From: Granulosicoccus sp.
GTDB taxonomy: Bacteria > Pseudomonadota > Gammaproteobacteria > Granulosicoccales > Granulosicoccaceae
Direction of reading: 5' to 3'
Length of the DNA stretch: 64,000 nucleotides
Assembly: GCA_023301725.1 (NCBI GenBank)
Contig: JALZUD010000013.1
Coordinates: forward strand, 1 to 64,000
The translations under genes and the position numbers were made by a program. Below, piece after piece: positions 7,589-18,231 of this stretch. The notes below the pieces were generated by a model. It did not search any database and was not told the DNA's origin. It saw only the letters and a program-made list of their open reading frames with translations. Position 1 is the stretch's first letter; each line of letters starts with the position of its first letter.

Positions 7589-8827
7589 GTTGATGCTCAC
7601 ATAATCATGTGACAAATCGCTGGTGTAGACAGTGGCATTTGCCTCGCCTTGAGCAAGGTCAATGAAAAGCTCAATTTCACTGGCTGCCATAACAGCTGCA
7701 CCGCGCTCTTCGGTATAGCTTGCGGCAATTCCAGCGGCTTCAAAGGCTAGTACATCGCCCAAGCTGACACTGATTTTGGCTGGATCGCAAGCGACGCCCG
7801 CTTTGCCTATCGCCGCCAGCAAACGTCCTACATTGGCATCACTGGCAAACATGGCCGTCTTAACCAATGGCGAATTAGCAACAGCATAAGCTACTTGCTT
7901 GCATTCACTGCGGTCTTTGCCGCCAGCAACATGCACACTAATAAATTTGGTGGCACCCTCTGCATCACGAATAATCGCTTGCGCCAGATCGGAGCAAACC
8001 TTGGTCAGCGCTTGCATGAAGCCAGACCAGTCATTGTTACGTTGATTGTCACCAGCACTACCACTAGAACTCAGCTCAACATTGGCAGAACCCGTCGCTG
8101 CTAAAATCAACGAATCGTTGGTGGAAGTATCACTATCGACAGTAATGGCATTGAACGACACATCAACAGCTTCTACAAGGGCGCGATTCAAGTCGTCAAC
8201 ACTGATAGCTGCATCGGTAAACACATAGCTCAGCATCGTGGCCATGTTCGGTTGGATCATGCCAGCACCTTTTGCCATACCGGTTATGGTGACCTGCTTG
8301 CCCGACACCTGACACACTTGCGAGGTTAGTTTGGGTTCTGTATCAGTGGTCATGATGCCACGCGCAGCCGCTTGCCAAGCACCCAGCGAGGATGCGTCAG
8401 GCGCATCAAGCAGTGTCGCCGCTTGATCAATCCCTCGGCGCATGAGCTCGTCGGGCAACAGCTGACCTATAACACCTGTTGAGAAGGGCAATACTGCATC
8501 AGTTGACACTGCTAGCGCGGTGGCAACAGCCTCACAATGACCCTGCGCCATCAACAAACCTGGCTCACCTGTTCCCGCGTTGGCGTTGCCCGAATTGACT
8601 AGCAAGGCGCGTACATTGCCCGCACAGGAGGGCAGATGAGTTCGACAAAGAGACACTGGCGCCGCACTAAACACACTTTGAGTAAATACACCCGCACAGG
8701 TGGAATCTGGCGACAAGCGCAGCAGAACCATATCTGGTGAGTTATCTTTCTTGATCCCTGCCGATAGCGTTGCCAGTTCAACACCTGCCACAGGCTTAGC
8801 CTGCGGCAGGTTCAAATTGACAGGCAC
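7571..8827 (-). CDS. argJ: Glutamate N-acetyltransferase / amino-acid acetyltransferase ArgJ
   Basis: A 418-residue ArgJ that recycles the acetyl group from N-acetylornithine to glutamate in arginine synthesis (and may also make N-acetylglutamate from acetyl-CoA). The autoproteolysis site lies in NMATML: cleavage before Thr197, the N-terminal nucleophile of the beta chain. KGAGMI upstream and the C-terminal INADYRS are family-typical. The start is GTG, overlapping the secA stop by 1 nt (TAGTG), so translation is probably coupled to secA, an order also seen in Pseudomonas. The last codons lie inside a 13-bp tandem repeat. Confidence 0.95.
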   Translation of the reverse strand: MPVNLNLPQAKPVAGVELATLSAGIKKDNSPDMVLLRLSPDSTCAGVFTQSVFSAAPVSLCRTHLPSCAGNVRALLVNSGNANAGTGEPGLLMAQGHCEAVATALAVSTDAVLPFSTGVIGQLLPDELMRRGIDQAATLLDAPDASSLGAWQAAARGIMTTDTEPKLTSQVCQVSGKQVTITGMAKGAGMIQPNMATMLSYVFTDAAISVDDLNRALVEAVDVSFNAITVDSDTSTNDSLILAATGSANVELSSSGSAGDNQRNNDWSGFMQALTKVCSDLAQAIIRDAEGATKFISVHVAGGKDRSECKQVAYAVANSPLVKTAMFASDANVGRLLAAIGKAGVACDPAKISVSLGDVLAFEAAGIAASYTEERGAAVMAASEIELFIDLAQGEANATVYTSDLSHDYVSINADYRS

Positions 8828-11616
8828 TACCCGAGTTTTCCGTGACAGGCCTTGTATTTCTTACCTGATCCACAAGGGCAAGACTCGTTGCGACCCACCT
8901 TGGGCATGTCGCGACGAACTGGCTGACTTGGCGTGCCATCAGCTTGTTGTTGATCGGACGCGGCATTTCTATGCGCGGCAGCCGCAGCAACCGCTGCTTC
9001 ACCCTCTCCTTCTGGTGCATCACTTAGCGAGCTGGTCGCAGGCTTATGTTCGTAACTTACTTGCGGCGTTCTTTGATCTTGTGCTTCAGCCTGAGCCTTG
9101 GCTTCTTCCACCTGTTCAGCGCTTCGAACCTGCACTTTGCTTAGAACCGTAACCACCTGTGCTTTGTATTCTCCCAACATCGTGGTGAACAGTTCAAAGG
9201 CTTCCTTTTTGTATTCCTGCTTGGGGTTTTTTTGCGCATAACCGCGCAAGCCCACACTTTGTCGCAGATAATCCATGCCCGCAAGATGTTCCTTCCAGCT
9301 ATCGTCTAGCGCCTGCAAAGATACGTAGCGCTCGAAGTTTCTGAGACCTTCAACCCCGGCCGTGGCTTCTTTTTCGTCGTAGGCCCGACTAAGTTGCTCA
9401 AGCACACGCTGATGAATATCAGCCTCTGGCAAGTTTGGATCTTCTTCAAGCCACGATTTAACATCAATTTGCTCGTTGGTCGCACTCAACAACTCAGTCT
9501 TTAGCCCATCAAGATCCCAAGCTTCGTCAAGTGAACCAGGTGGAATGTATTGATTGATCAAATCAGGAATGACCTCCTCACGAAGCTCATCTATCAGTTC
9601 ACGCATATCCTCGGTTTCCATGAGCATATTGCGCTGCTCATAAACCACCTTGCGTTGATCGTTCGCCACGTCATCGTACTCAAGCAAGCTCTTGCGCATA
9701 TCAAAGTTGTGTCCTTCAACTTTGCGTTGAGCGTTCTCAATAGCTTTAGTCACCCACGGATGCTCGATGGCCTCCCCTTCTTCCATTCCCAGTTTTTGCA
9801 TCAATCCACTGACCCGCTCACTGGCGAATATACGCATGAGGCTATCTTCGAGAGATAAGTAGAAGCGTGTGGAACCTGGATCGCCCTGTCGGCCTGATCG
9901 CCCGCGTAGCTGATTATCGATACGTCTGGACTCGTGTCGCTCAGTACCGATAATATGCAAGCCACCAGAATTGAGTACCTCGTCGTGGCGCTTTTGCCAG
10001 TTGGATTTAAGCTCCGACATATTGGCCTCTTCTGCACCACCAGAGGCTGTGACCAGTGCAGCCATTTCGGCTTCAAGACTTCCACCTAATACAATATCGG
10101 TGCCTCGCCCAGCCATGTTGGTCGCAATGGTTACCGCCCCCGGGCGCCCAGCATTTTCGATAATACTGGCTTCACGTTCGTGTTGCTTAGCATTGAGAAC
10201 TTCGTGATGAATGCCTTTTTTCTTAAGCAGTCCGGCCAGATATTCTGAGGTTTCAATACTGGTAGTACCCACGAGCACCGGTTGCTTACGCTTGGCGCAG
10301 TCCTCTACATCTTCGATAATAGATTCGTATTTTTCACGCTGGGTGAGAAATACAAGATCGGATTTATCATCGCGAGTCGTGGGGCGATTGGTGGGAATAA
10401 CTACCACCTCAAGACCGTAGATAGACTGGAATTCGAAGGCTTCCGTGTCGGCCGTACCTGTCATACCAGCCAGCTTGTTGTATATGCGGAAATAGTTCTG
10501 GAACGTAATTGAAGCCAGGGTCTGGTTCTCGCGTTGAACCGCAACGCTTTCCTTGGACTCGATAGCCTGATGCAAGCCTTCTGACCAGCGGCGGCCTGGC
10601 ATGGTGCGTCCGGTAAATTCATCGACAATAACGATCTGATCGTTACTGACAATGTAGTCCACGTCCTTTTGAAAAAGCGTGTGCGCGCGCAGCGCGGCAT
10701 TCAAATGATGCAACACGGCAATATTGGCGGAATCGTAGAGACTGCTGTTTTCAGCAAGAATTTCCAAGTCAGAGAGAATCTGTTCGACATTCTCCATACC
10801 GTCTTCTGTCAGCAGCACTTGCTTGGCTTTTTCGTCGACTGAGAAATCGCCCTCGCCTTCTTCCTCTTCTTGGCGCACCAATTTAGGCACAACCGCATTG
10901 AGTTTGCCGTACAGCTCACTATCACCATCGGCTGGACCAGAGATGATCAACGGCGTTCGGGCTTCATCGATAAGGATGGAGTCGACCTCATCAATGATGG
11001 CAAAGTTGAGGCCACGCTGTACACGTTGCTCAGCACTGTGCGCCATGTTGTCACGCAGGTAGTCAAAACCAAATTCATTGTTGGTGCCGTACGTGATGTC
11101 ACAAGCATAGGCAGCACGTCGCTCATCGGTGCCCAAACCGCCAATAATGACGCCCACACTCATCCCTAGAAAATTGTAGAGCTTGGCCATCCATTCCGAA
11201 TCACGTTGTGCCAGGTAATCATTGACCGTAATGACATGCACACCGTTACCGCTGAGCGCATTGAGATACACGGCCGCAGTTGCTACTAGAGTCTTGCCTT
11301 CACCGGTGCGCATCTCAGCAATCTTATTGCTGTCAAGCACCATACCGCCAATCAACTGGACGTCGAAGTGCCGCATGCCCAGAGCACGCTTTCCAGCTTC
11401 CCGAGCCACTGCAAAGGCTTCGGGCAGCAGACTATCGAGAGTGTCGCCTTTGGCCAAGCGTGCTTTGAATTCTTCGGTCTTTGCTGCCAGCTGCTCATCT
11501 GACAGTGACTGTAACGCGGGCTCGAACGCGTTAATTGCGTCGACCTCTTTTGACATCCGCTTGACCGCGCGATCGTTACTACTGCCGATGAACTTCTTGA
11601 CCAAATTACCTAACAT
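8827..11616 (-). CDS. secA: Preprotein translocase ATPase SecA
   Basis: The motor of the Sec export pathway. About 929 residues, starting [11 protein letters not shown] like other SecA proteins. The frame could extend three codons to a TTG, but the ATG at 11614-11616 has AAGGTTGGA just upstream. Features in order: NBD1 with Walker [29 protein letters not shown], preprotein cross-linking domain, NBD2 with [10 protein letters not shown], helical scaffold/wing domains, an Ala/Glu-rich linker and the C-terminal SEC-C zinc motif [14 protein letters not shown] that binds SecB or ribosomes. No secM-like arrest-peptide gene is convincing upstream, unlike in E. coli. Confidence 0.97.
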   Translation of the reverse strand: MLGNLVKKFIGSSNDRAVKRMSKEVDAINAFEPALQSLSDEQLAAKTEEFKARLAKGDTLDSLLPEAFAVAREAGKRALGMRHFDVQLIGGMVLDSNKIAEMRTGEGKTLVATAAVYLNALSGNGVHVITVNDYLAQRDSEWMAKLYNFLGMSVGVIIGGLGTDERRAAYACDITYGTNNEFGFDYLRDNMAHSAEQRVQRGLNFAIIDEVDSILIDEARTPLIISGPADGDSELYGKLNAVVPKLVRQEEEEGEGDFSVDEKAKQVLLTEDGMENVEQILSDLEILAENSSLYDSANIAVLHHLNAALRAHTLFQKDVDYIVSNDQIVIVDEFTGRTMPGRRWSEGLHQAIESKESVAVQRENQTLASITFQNYFRIYNKLAGMTGTADTEAFEFQSIYGLEVVVIPTNRPTTRDDKSDLVFLTQREKYESIIEDVEDCAKRKQPVLVGTTSIETSEYLAGLLKKKGIHHEVLNAKQHEREASIIENAGRPGAVTIATNMAGRGTDIVLGGSLEAEMAALVTASGGAEEANMSELKSNWQKRHDEVLNSGGLHIIGTERHESRRIDNQLRGRSGRQGDPGSTRFYLSLEDSLMRIFASERVSGLMQKLGMEEGEAIEHPWVTKAIENAQRKVEGHNFDMRKSLLEYDDVANDQRKVVYEQRNMLMETEDMRELIDELREEVIPDLINQYIPPGSLDEAWDLDGLKTELLSATNEQIDVKSWLEEDPNLPEADIHQRVLEQLSRAYDEKEATAGVEGLRNFERYVSLQALDDSWKEHLAGMDYLRQSVGLRGYAQKNPKQEYKKEAFELFTTMLGEYKAQVVTVLSKVQVRSAEQVEEAKAQAEAQDQRTPQVSYEHKPATSSLSDAPEGEGEAAVAAAAAHRNAASDQQQADGTPSQPVRRDMPKVGRNESCPCGSGKKYKACHGKLG

Positions 11617-12061
11617 GAATTCCAACCTTGATGCAGCACCGCGCCGCTGTTGTGAAATGGCTCTCTCTACAGAACTCCATCCTATAAAGACCCTCTATTA
11701 TGTCACCGAATAGACCACTCGGTAACTCGCATCACATAAGACCTCATCTAAGCCCTTGTGTTGCGACTACATTGTTGCTGAAACTCAATGATTCCTGAGT
11801 TGTTCTGTTGTTTAATCTGTCATATGGCCCCCAACGCGCTTTGCAAGCGTAAACAACCACTGCGAGCGCTGGAGCCGCCGCACATTGTTTGTTTTCCAAC
11901 AGCCGATCTGCACCCTTAGCGTCAACCCACAGTGCCAGCGTGCTAGCCTTTGGCAAGAAGTCACTTACTATGGGCATAACGACCTGTCAGAGCGTTATCA
12001 GAGCGCTTTGTCTGATAACCGAGAAAACACCCTTGAAAAAGATACTGGCAATGAAAATCTC
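11617..12061. other. Divergent intergenic region secA / dciA
   Basis: 445 bp if dciA begins at 12062. On the minus strand GTGACA (near 11710) and TAGGAT (near 11688), about 16 bp apart, form a plausible but weak sigma70 promoter for secA. A perfect 9-bp inverted repeat lies at 11994-12019. The dciA frame stays open upstream to 11885, so part of this stretch could be coding; the predicted peptide there (residues 1-59 of the long form) is not domain-like. Confidence 0.4.
11994..12019. promoter_or_regulatory. Inverted repeat in the dciA leader
   Basis: GTTATCAGA (11994-12002) and TCTGATAAC (12011-12019) are perfectly complementary around an 8-nt spacer. No T run follows, so it is not a canonical terminator. 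It could be an operator for dciA or an RNA hairpin about 40 nt upstream of the preferred dciA start. No regulator is assigned. Confidence 0.45.
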
Positions 12062-12520
12062 ATGAAATCGTTTGGAACTCTGGTGACTGTGGCGGCAAAG
12101 CAGGCCATGCGCGAAAACGGCCAAATCAAACAGATTATTTCAAAGATTGTGCCAGCCAGCACCCTCAGTCACATTGAGTTTTGCCGGATTGAAGGCGGCA
12201 GAATGCGCGTTACCGTCGATAGCGCCTCGTGGATTGCGCGATTACGATTCTCTGAGCGACAAATTATCAACACATTGCGAGCGCTAGATTACGATTGTCA
12301 CACGCTGAGCTATCACGTAGCGCCGGCGGAAAAACCGGTCACCCGAAAAACCATTCGCAAAGCGAATAGTCATGTGTCAGGCGCATCAGCCTTGGAACAA
12401 GCTGCCAAGGCGCTTGTGGCCCCTGTTGCGGGTGATAAATCGACACCAAACGCCAACGAAGAGCTTAGCTTGCAGATGTTAAAGCTTGCCGAGACCATGC
12501 GTTCGGGTCGCAAGCGCTAG
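12062..12520 (+). CDS. dciA: DciA-like replicative helicase loader/operator (DUF721)
   Basis: A DUF721-type protein of 152 residues from the chosen ATG (MKSFGTLVTVAA). The family pattern is visible: an N-terminal helix ending in IKQIISKIVP, then SHIEFCRIEGGRMRVTVDS, ASWIARLRFSERQIINTLR and a basic, low-complexity C-terminus. DciA helps load or operate the DnaB helicase in the many bacteria that lack DnaC. Position between secA and lpxC matches the Pseudomonas locus. The frame can be read from a TTG at 11885 (211 residues), but the extra 59 residues look non-native and would include the inverted repeat at 11994. No strong Shine-Dalgarno supports either start. It converges on lpxC, 43 nt between the genes. 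Confidence 0.75.
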   Translation: MKSFGTLVTVAAKQAMRENGQIKQIISKIVPASTLSHIEFCRIEGGRMRVTVDSASWIARLRFSERQIINTLRALDYDCHTLSYHVAPAEKPVTRKTIRKANSHVSGASALEQAAKALVAPVAGDKSTPNANEELSLQMLKLAETMRSGRKR

Positions 12521-12563
12521 GTGTTTGGCTCGCTGCGCACACAAAGACGCTTAAAACAGAGCT

Positions 12564-13487
12564 CTATGCTGGCTGAGCTACTGGCTGGTCATAAGTGATG
12601 GGCGAGACGTGGATTTTTTCGTCGTTGAAGACGACCTTTTCCCAAGACTGCGGCTGAAGCAACATCTCCCGAACCAGAAGATTGTTGAGCTTGTGCCCTG
12701 ATTTGTACCCTCTGAACGAACCGATCATGCTATGGCCCATCAGGTAGATATCGCCTATCCCGTCTAGAATTTTATGGCGAACAAATTCGTTTTTGTAACG
12801 AAGCCCTTCGGCATTGAGTACACGGTATTCATCAACAACAATGGCGTTTTCCATGCTGCCACCCAGAGCCAAGTTGTGCTTTCTCAGTTCCTCGATATCA
12901 CGCATGAAGCCGAAGGTACGCGCACGACTGATATCTTTAACAAACGATGTTTTTGAAAAATCGACACACAGGCGTTGAGCGTCTGCATGAAACGCAGGAT
13001 GCTTGAAGTCGATGGTGAAATCGACCTTAAAACCGTCAAACGGCTCGAATCTGGCCCATTTATCTTCGAGACGAACTTCAATGGGCTTAACGATACGGAT
13101 AAACTGCTTGGGGGCTTGCTGTTCCTCTATGCCCGCTGAATGCATCAGGAACACAAACGGAGCTGCGCTGCCGTCCATAATGGGTATTTCTTCAGCACTG
13201 ACATCGACTCGGCAATTATCTATGCCCAAACCTGCGAACGCCGCCATCAGATGTTCGATGGTGGACACGTGCTCACCGTCGGCGTTGTAAAGACGCGTAG
13301 CCAGCTGCGTGTTGCGCACGCCTTCCGCGCTAACCGGAATTACGGCCTCAGGAGAGATATCGGTGCGACAAAAGACTATACCGCTGTTGACCGGTGCAGG
13401 ACTCAACGTGAGGTAGACCTTCTTACCCGTGTGAAGACCTACGCCCGTGGCGCGTACTGAATTTTTCAGAGTTCGTTGTCGAATCAC
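12564..13487 (-). CDS. lpxC: UDP-3-O-acyl-N-acetylglucosamine deacetylase LpxC
   Basis: A zinc deacetylase for the committed step of lipid A synthesis. 307 residues from GTG at 13487, which has GGGA 7 nt upstream; a TTG two codons earlier would sit on top of that sequence. The family start ([10 protein letters not shown]), [10 protein letters not shown], the zinc ligand motif STIEHLMAA, and the second zinc site HKILDGIGD (His and Asp) are all present. It ends the dcw cluster downstream of ftsZ, as in E. coli and Pseudomonas, but with its own 317-bp upstream region and a possible promoter. Confidence 0.96.
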   Translation of the reverse strand: MIRQRTLKNSVRATGVGLHTGKKVYLTLSPAPVNSGIVFCRTDISPEAVIPVSAEGVRNTQLATRLYNADGEHVSTIEHLMAAFAGLGIDNCRVDVSAEEIPIMDGSAAPFVFLMHSAGIEEQQAPKQFIRIVKPIEVRLEDKWARFEPFDGFKVDFTIDFKHPAFHADAQRLCVDFSKTSFVKDISRARTFGFMRDIEELRKHNLALGGSMENAIVVDEYRVLNAEGLRYKNEFVRHKILDGIGDIYLMGHSMIGSFRGYKSGHKLNNLLVREMLLQPQSWEKVVFNDEKIHVSPITYDQPVAQPA

Positions 13488-13804
13488 AATCAATTCCCGC
13501 TAAATCTAAAACCAACCACCTCAGTATATATAGCAGTTGATTTCAAGATTCACAGCACCTTTGATCAGCAAAGTACCAAAAGTTCACCTCTTGGCACTCA
13601 TCGATCAACCACTGCCATCGCTATTGATCTGGTGTTAACCGGGCGATGACCACTCGTTCAAAAACACAAACCGGGTAACTTTTATCACCCGAGAAAACAG
13701 GCAGCTGGCCGCAGATCCTGAAGGACGCTTCGGCCAACTTGAGCGCAAGTTTACTAGAAATGACTTATGCATGCCCGATACAAGTGCTTATACGAACAGT
13801 GTCC
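13488..13804. other. Intergenic region ftsZ-lpxC with possible lpxC promoter
   Basis: 317 bp without a gene. On the minus strand an extended -10 element, TGCTATATA (plus-strand 13527-13535), has a weak TGTGAA -35 match about 16 bp upstream; this would place an lpxC transcript start near 13520. Short imperfect inverted repeats (for example CGGGT/ACCCG near 13672-13691) lie nearer ftsZ, but none is followed by a T run, so I cannot assign a terminator for ftsZ. Confidence 0.4.
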
Positions 13805-15031
13805 TTAGTCCGCCTGACGACGCAAAAAAGCAGGAATGTCGAGATATTCTACATCGTGACCAGCCTGCGAAAGGCCTGCGCCAGCCGATGAGCCGTGGGC
13901 TGTCTTGCGCACAACTGTGGGCTTCTCGTAATTATCGTATGGAGACGGAGTGTTAGATCTCACCTGCCGCCCCTGATTCATTCCAGCTGATGCGCCGTTG
14001 CCGCCGCCGTTTGCGTAGCCAGGAGCGCCATTAGCAGTATTGCGTTGAACTGAACGTAGCTGCTGAGTCTGTTGCTGCTGGCCAAGACCTGTTGCTACAA
14101 CGGTTACGCGCAACTCGCCTTCCAGAGCTTCATCAATGGCTGTGCCAACGACCACAGTGGCATCATCGGCCGCAAATGAGCGAACCACGTTGCCAACTTC
14201 TTCAAATTCGCCAATCGCCATATCCAAGCCAGCAGTGATATTAACAAGAATGCCGCGAGCACCTGCCAGATCAATGTCTTCCAGCAATGGGCTAGAAATT
14301 GCCATCTCGGCAGCTTCAGTTGCACGCTCATCACCTCGACCCACACCAGAGCCCATCATCGCCAGACCCATCTCGCTCATTACTGTGCGTACATCCGCGA
14401 AGTCAACGTTGATCAGACCAGGGTTGGTGATCAGCTCAGCAATGCCCTGAACAGCGCCACGAAGCACATCGTTAGCAGCAGAGAACGCGTCAAGCAGACT
14501 GATATTTTTGCCAAGCACAGAGAGCAGCTTCTCGTTTGGAATAGTGATCAGTGAATCCACTTGGCCACGTAGCTCTTCAATTCCAGCTTCGGCCATACGC
14601 ATACGCTTGTTGCCTTCGAAAGGAAACGGCTTGGTAACAACGGCAACTGTGAGAACACCCATTTCACGAGCGATTTGTGCAACCACTGGAATAGCGCCAG
14701 TGCCCGTACCACCACCCATACCAGCAGTGATGAAGAGCATGTCAGTGCCTTCAATGAGATCTTGAATACGATCCCGATCTTCCATAGCAGCTTGACGCCC
14801 AATCTCTGGATTGGCACCAGCACCCAGACCTTTAGTGATGCTCTGACCAATATGCAGAACAGTCTCTGCATTCATACTTTTCAGAGCTTGAGCATCGGTA
14901 TTTGCACAAATGAATTCAACGCCTTCAATGCCTGACGCAACCATATGCTGCACCGCGTTGCTACCACCACCACCAACACCAACAAGCTTGATAACGGGTG
15001 AATCGTTTATTGAGTCGACAAGTTCAAACAT
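13805..15031 (-). CDS. ftsZ: Cell division GTPase FtsZ
   Basis: The tubulin homologue that forms the Z ring. 408 residues. GTP-binding tubulin signature GGGTGTG at 106-112, preceded by LVGVGGGGSNAV near the N-terminus and followed by the T7 loop region NVDFADVRTVM. A glycine/asparagine/glutamine-rich linker (about 320-390) leads to the C-terminal conserved peptide DIPAFLRRQAD, which binds FtsA and ZipA. A strong Shine-Dalgarno AGGAGAT stands 6 nt before the ATG. It lies 124 nt downstream of ftsA, a larger gap than most in this cluster, so ftsZ may have extra promoters there. Confidence 0.98.
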   Translation of the reverse strand: MFELVDSINDSPVIKLVGVGGGGSNAVQHMVASGIEGVEFICANTDAQALKSMNAETVLHIGQSITKGLGAGANPEIGRQAAMEDRDRIQDLIEGTDMLFITAGMGGGTGTGAIPVVAQIAREMGVLTVAVVTKPFPFEGNKRMRMAEAGIEELRGQVDSLITIPNEKLLSVLGKNISLLDAFSAANDVLRGAVQGIAELITNPGLINVDFADVRTVMSEMGLAMMGSGVGRGDERATEAAEMAISSPLLEDIDLAGARGILVNITAGLDMAIGEFEEVGNVVRSFAADDATVVVGTAIDEALEGELRVTVVATGLGQQQQTQQLRSVQRNTANGAPGYANGGGNGASAGMNQGRQVRSNTPSPYDNYEKPTVVRKTAHGSSAGAGLSQAGHDVEYLDIPAFLRRQAD

Positions 15032-15155
15032 GGGTAGATCTCCTAATTTATAAAGTTAAAGTGTTACGTTCTCGGACGAGTTGGTTTTCTAATGAACCTT
15101 TGTCGCCTATGTTTTAAATCTGCGTTTTAAATCTGTGTGCAAAAAAGTACTGCGA

Positions 15156-16409
15156 TTAAAAATTTCTTTGAAACCACTCGGTCATACGCTGGAAAATGCT
15201 CTTTTCAGAACGGGCGTCCAGCGCATCACTTCGTGGGTTTTGGCGACGTTGTTGCCCATAGAGCAGTAACCCGACACCTGTGGCATGTATAGGATTGCGC
15301 GTTACATCAGACAATCCTTTGACATGCTGCGGAACTCCTAGCTTTACTGGCATATGGAAAATTTCCTCTGCCAGTTCTACAACGCCTTCCATTTTTGATG
15401 TGCCACCGGTTAATACAACACCGGCAGCACAGGCGTCTTCAAAACCACTGCGCCTGAGTTCAGCATGAACCAGCCCCAGCAATTCCTCATACCGAGGCTC
15501 TACTACCTCGGCGAGAGTTTGGCGTGCCAGTCGGCGCGCGTTTCTGTCACCAACACCAGGCACTTCAATCATGTCGTCTGGACTGGCCAATTGGCGTAGC
15601 GCACAGGCGTACTTGAGTTTGATTTCTTCAGCGAACTGAGTAGGCGTTCTGAACGCTACTGCAATATCGTTGGTTACTTGATCACCAGCAATAGGGATAA
15701 CTGCGGTGTGACGAATAGCCCCTTCCGTAAAGATGGCTATATCTGTAGTGCCTCCTCCCATGTCAACCAGTAAAACACCCAGATCCTTCTCGTCCTGAGT
15801 GAGCACCGAATAACTTGAAGCAAGCTGTTCAAGAATGATTTCTTCTACTTCAAGGTTGCACTGCTGAATACACTTGGCAATGTTTTGTGATGCGCTGATT
15901 GATCCCGAGACCAGATGCACTTTAGCTTCAAGGCGAACACCTGCCATACCAATGGGATGATCAATACCATCCTGACTGTCAATGATAAATTGCTGCGGCA
16001 GCACATGCAATATTCTTTGGTCTGCAGGAATGGCAACCGCTTTAGCAGCATCGACAACTCGGTCTACATCGTCCTGAGTAACTTCTGAATTTTTAATCGC
16101 TACTATGCCGTGTGAGTTTAGGCTTTTGATATGCGAGCCTGCAATGCCTGCAAACACTGAGCGTATTTGCACATCAGCGATGCGTTCCGCCTGCTCCACT
16201 GCACGTCCAATTGCATGCACCGTCTGCTCTATGTTGACAACAACGCCTTTCTTCATACCCTGTGACGGATGCGTACCCATGCCGATCAACTCGACACTGC
16301 CATCATTGTCAATCTCAGCCACCAGCGCCACGATTTTTGAGGTGCCAATGTCTAGACCAACAACCATCTGCTTGTCTGCTGATACCTTTTTGTCCACAGA
16401 TCCACTCAC
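15156..16409 (-). CDS. ftsA: Cell division actin-like ATPase FtsA
   Basis: A 417-residue actin-fold protein that anchors FtsZ to the membrane. Phosphate-1 motif GLDIGTSK near residue 19, phosphate-2 LLVDMGGGTTDIAIF, an SHS2/1C domain between them, and a C-terminal amphipathic helix ending IFQRMTEWFQRNF that acts as the membrane anchor. The start is GTG at 16407-16409 with AGGA 10 nt upstream inside the end of ftsQ; 6 nt separate the two genes. The N-terminal 14 residues before MVVGLDIGTSK are short and variable, so an internal ATG cannot be excluded. Confidence 0.97.
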   Translation of the reverse strand: MSGSVDKKVSADKQMVVGLDIGTSKIVALVAEIDNDGSVELIGMGTHPSQGMKKGVVVNIEQTVHAIGRAVEQAERIADVQIRSVFAGIAGSHIKSLNSHGIVAIKNSEVTQDDVDRVVDAAKAVAIPADQRILHVLPQQFIIDSQDGIDHPIGMAGVRLEAKVHLVSGSISASQNIAKCIQQCNLEVEEIILEQLASSYSVLTQDEKDLGVLLVDMGGGTTDIAIFTEGAIRHTAVIPIAGDQVTNDIAVAFRTPTQFAEEIKLKYACALRQLASPDDMIEVPGVGDRNARRLARQTLAEVVEPRYEELLGLVHAELRRSGFEDACAAGVVLTGGTSKMEGVVELAEEIFHMPVKLGVPQHVKGLSDVTRNPIHATGVGLLLYGQQRRQNPRSDALDARSEKSIFQRMTEWFQRNF

Positions 16410-16415
16410 AGTTTG

Positions 16416-17231
16416 TTATTCCTGAAATTCGATGTTGGATGCACTAGCTTCACGCAGAGCAAACCCACTTTCATAACGCATGTCAAAGCTCAATTGGCCA
16501 CCACCACTCGTAGTGGCTAAATGATCGTAAACATCGAGAAATCGATCCATGCGTAAGTCTTGTTGTTCACGCCCTAGCTTCACGCTCACACCGTTTGCCA
16601 AAATCAGAGTTTGCGACAGGCGTTCGTCCTCTTCAAGCAAAGCCATTTTCAAATCCAAAAGAGTTAGCTGTCGATCATAATCACGATAGGCATCAAGCAA
16701 TACAGCGTGACGTCCGAGCGACCCAAGCACCTGTGGCAGAGGCTTGAACACATCACTCCATTGTTTGAAATCTGCGCTTTCTCGCCTCAATTGATGAGGT
16801 TTAAACAACACCAGGCTTTTACTGATCAGGTGGTCATCATTCCATCTAGCCGCTGGCTCATGCTCTTGTATGTCCAGAGAAATACGAGACGGCCACACAC
16901 GACTAATCCGGGCATTGGAAACCCATTCATTACGCTCAATACCCTTGCGTAGGTCGTCGATATCAAGACCATAAAAACCCATCTCAGTGTGACGTTGTAT
17001 TGTATCCATTAACTCGTCACGATTTGCATAATCCAGCGTGCCCAGAACATCGACTTGTTCTACTGGAAAACGCTCAGGATCGACGGCAAGACGTGATGCT
17101 ATAGCAAGCAATGCAATAAGCGTCACCAGTCCGAGAATGGCACACACTGCTCGTTTGCTAAAACCTGCAGTTATTCCATCCAGCGGCCAGACTTCGTTAA
17201 ATTCGAGAAATGTTGGATCTATTTTATTCAT
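16416..17231 (-). CDS. ftsQ: Cell division protein FtsQ
   Basis: A bitopic membrane protein of 271 residues that links cytoplasmic and periplasmic divisome parts through FtsB-FtsL. Cytoplasmic N-terminus, one transmembrane segment (about 27-47), then the POTRA domain (about 56-125, beginning VEQVDVLGTLDYANRDEL) and the beta domain. The frame extends to a TTG at 17246, but ATG at 17231 has AGGTG just upstream and overlaps the ddlB stop by 8 nt, the same arrangement as ddlB with murC. Confidence 0.93.
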   Translation of the reverse strand: MNKIDPTFLEFNEVWPLDGITAGFSKRAVCAILGLVTLIALLAIASRLAVDPERFPVEQVDVLGTLDYANRDELMDTIQRHTEMGFYGLDIDDLRKGIERNEWVSNARISRVWPSRISLDIQEHEPAARWNDDHLISKSLVLFKPHQLRRESADFKQWSDVFKPLPQVLGSLGRHAVLLDAYRDYDRQLTLLDLKMALLEEDERLSQTLILANGVSVKLGREQQDLRMDRFLDVYDHLATTSGGGQLSFDMRYESGFALREASASNIEFQE

Positions 17232-18231
17232 TTGACACCTGCTCAACTTTTACAGAAGTTGAAACCGACGGGGACGTCGTTGTATCTTGTTCCGGAAGAG
17301 TGGTTGCCAATATTTGCATGCAAAGCGCACCAAAATCCAAACCTGATTCTTTAGCTGCCACTGGCAGCAAACTATGACTGGTCATACCCGGTGCGGTATT
17401 GCACTCAATGAAGTGCGCAACATCGTGTTCATCAAGCATAAAATCTACTCGCGCCCAACCCGTACAACCCAAAACATTATATACCTTGAGTGCCATAGTT
17501 TGAATATTAGCTGTGGTATTTATATCAAGTAATGCCGGACAAACATACTCAGTATCTTCAGCAATGTACTTGGCGTGATAATCGTAAAATCCTTCGGCAG
17601 CTCGCATGCTGACAAGCGGCAATACATGACCGTTGACTATGCCTGCTGTGACTTCAGCACCACTCATAAATTTTTCGACAAGCACCGAACCATAATCACT
17701 AGCAAGTTCAAATGCTGGGGCTACTTGACTGCTGTCTCTAACAATACTCACACCAATACTTGAGCCTTCGCTAGTGGGCTTTATTACAACCGGCAAACCC
17801 AGTTCAGAGACAACCGCAAGTGCATCACTGAGCTGGTTGACCAGCTGTGCGGCAGGAGTGGAAACTCCTTGCAATGAAACAAGCGCCTTTGCACGCCACT
17901 TATCCATACACAGTGCGGATCCCAGAACGCCTGTTCCGGTGTACGGAATGCCAGCCAACTCAAGTGCTGCCTGCACGAGTCCATCCTCACCGCCTCGACC
18001 ATGCAGAATAAGAAACGCGCGATCAAAGCCACCTGTGGTGAGAACAGTGACTATGTCTCGCCCTGCATCAACAGGGTGGGCGTCTACACCCGCACCGCTT
18101 AGCGCATCAAAAATTTGCTGACCACTCATTAGTGATACTTCACGTTCAGCCGACCAGCCACCCATGACCACAGCGACCTTGCCAAATTGCTCAGCGGTGA
18201 CAGCTTTACTATTCAGGAGTGCCTCATTCAT
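17224..18231 (-). CDS. ddlB: D-alanine--D-alanine ligase
   Basis: An ATP-grasp ligase of 335 residues that makes the D-Ala-D-Ala end of the lipid II stem. N-terminal [16 protein letters not shown], catalytic [14 protein letters not shown]-grasp signature [15 protein letters not shown], and the C-terminal metal site [21 protein letters not shown] five codons upstream is possible, but the ATG at 18231 overlaps the end of murC by 8 nt and fits the family. It lies between murC and ftsQ, where ddlB is found in enterics and Pseudomonas. Confidence 0.96.
   Translation of the reverse strand: MNEALLNSKAVTAEQFGKVAVVMGGWSAEREVSLMSGQQIFDALSGAGVDAHPVDAGRDIVTVLTTGGFDRAFLILHGRGGEDGLVQAALELAGIPYTGTGVLGSALCMDKWRAKALVSLQGVSTPAAQLVNQLSDALAVVSELGLPVVIKPTSEGSSIGVSIVRDSSQVAPAFELASDYGSVLVEKFMSGAEVTAGIVNGHVLPLVSMRAAEGFYDYHAKYIAEDTEYVCPALLDINTTANIQTMALKVYNVLGCTGWARVDFMLDEHDVAHFIECNTAPGMTSHSLLPVAAKESGLDFGALCMQILATTLPEQDTTTSPSVSTSVKVEQVSNE

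Noticed and set aside
8700-9152. 150-codon plus-strand frame across the secA-argJ junction
   Set aside because: Both underlying genes are conserved on the other strand; the predicted protein has no domain and biased composition.
11744-11977. 77-codon minus-strand frame upstream of secA, considered as a SecM-like leader
   Set aside because: No signal peptide, no arrest motif (FxxxxWIxxxxGIRAGP type), and over 100 bp from secA.
12003-12019. Inverted repeat at 11994-12019 as terminator for secA-direction or dciA-direction transcription
   Set aside because: No T run on either strand after the stem.
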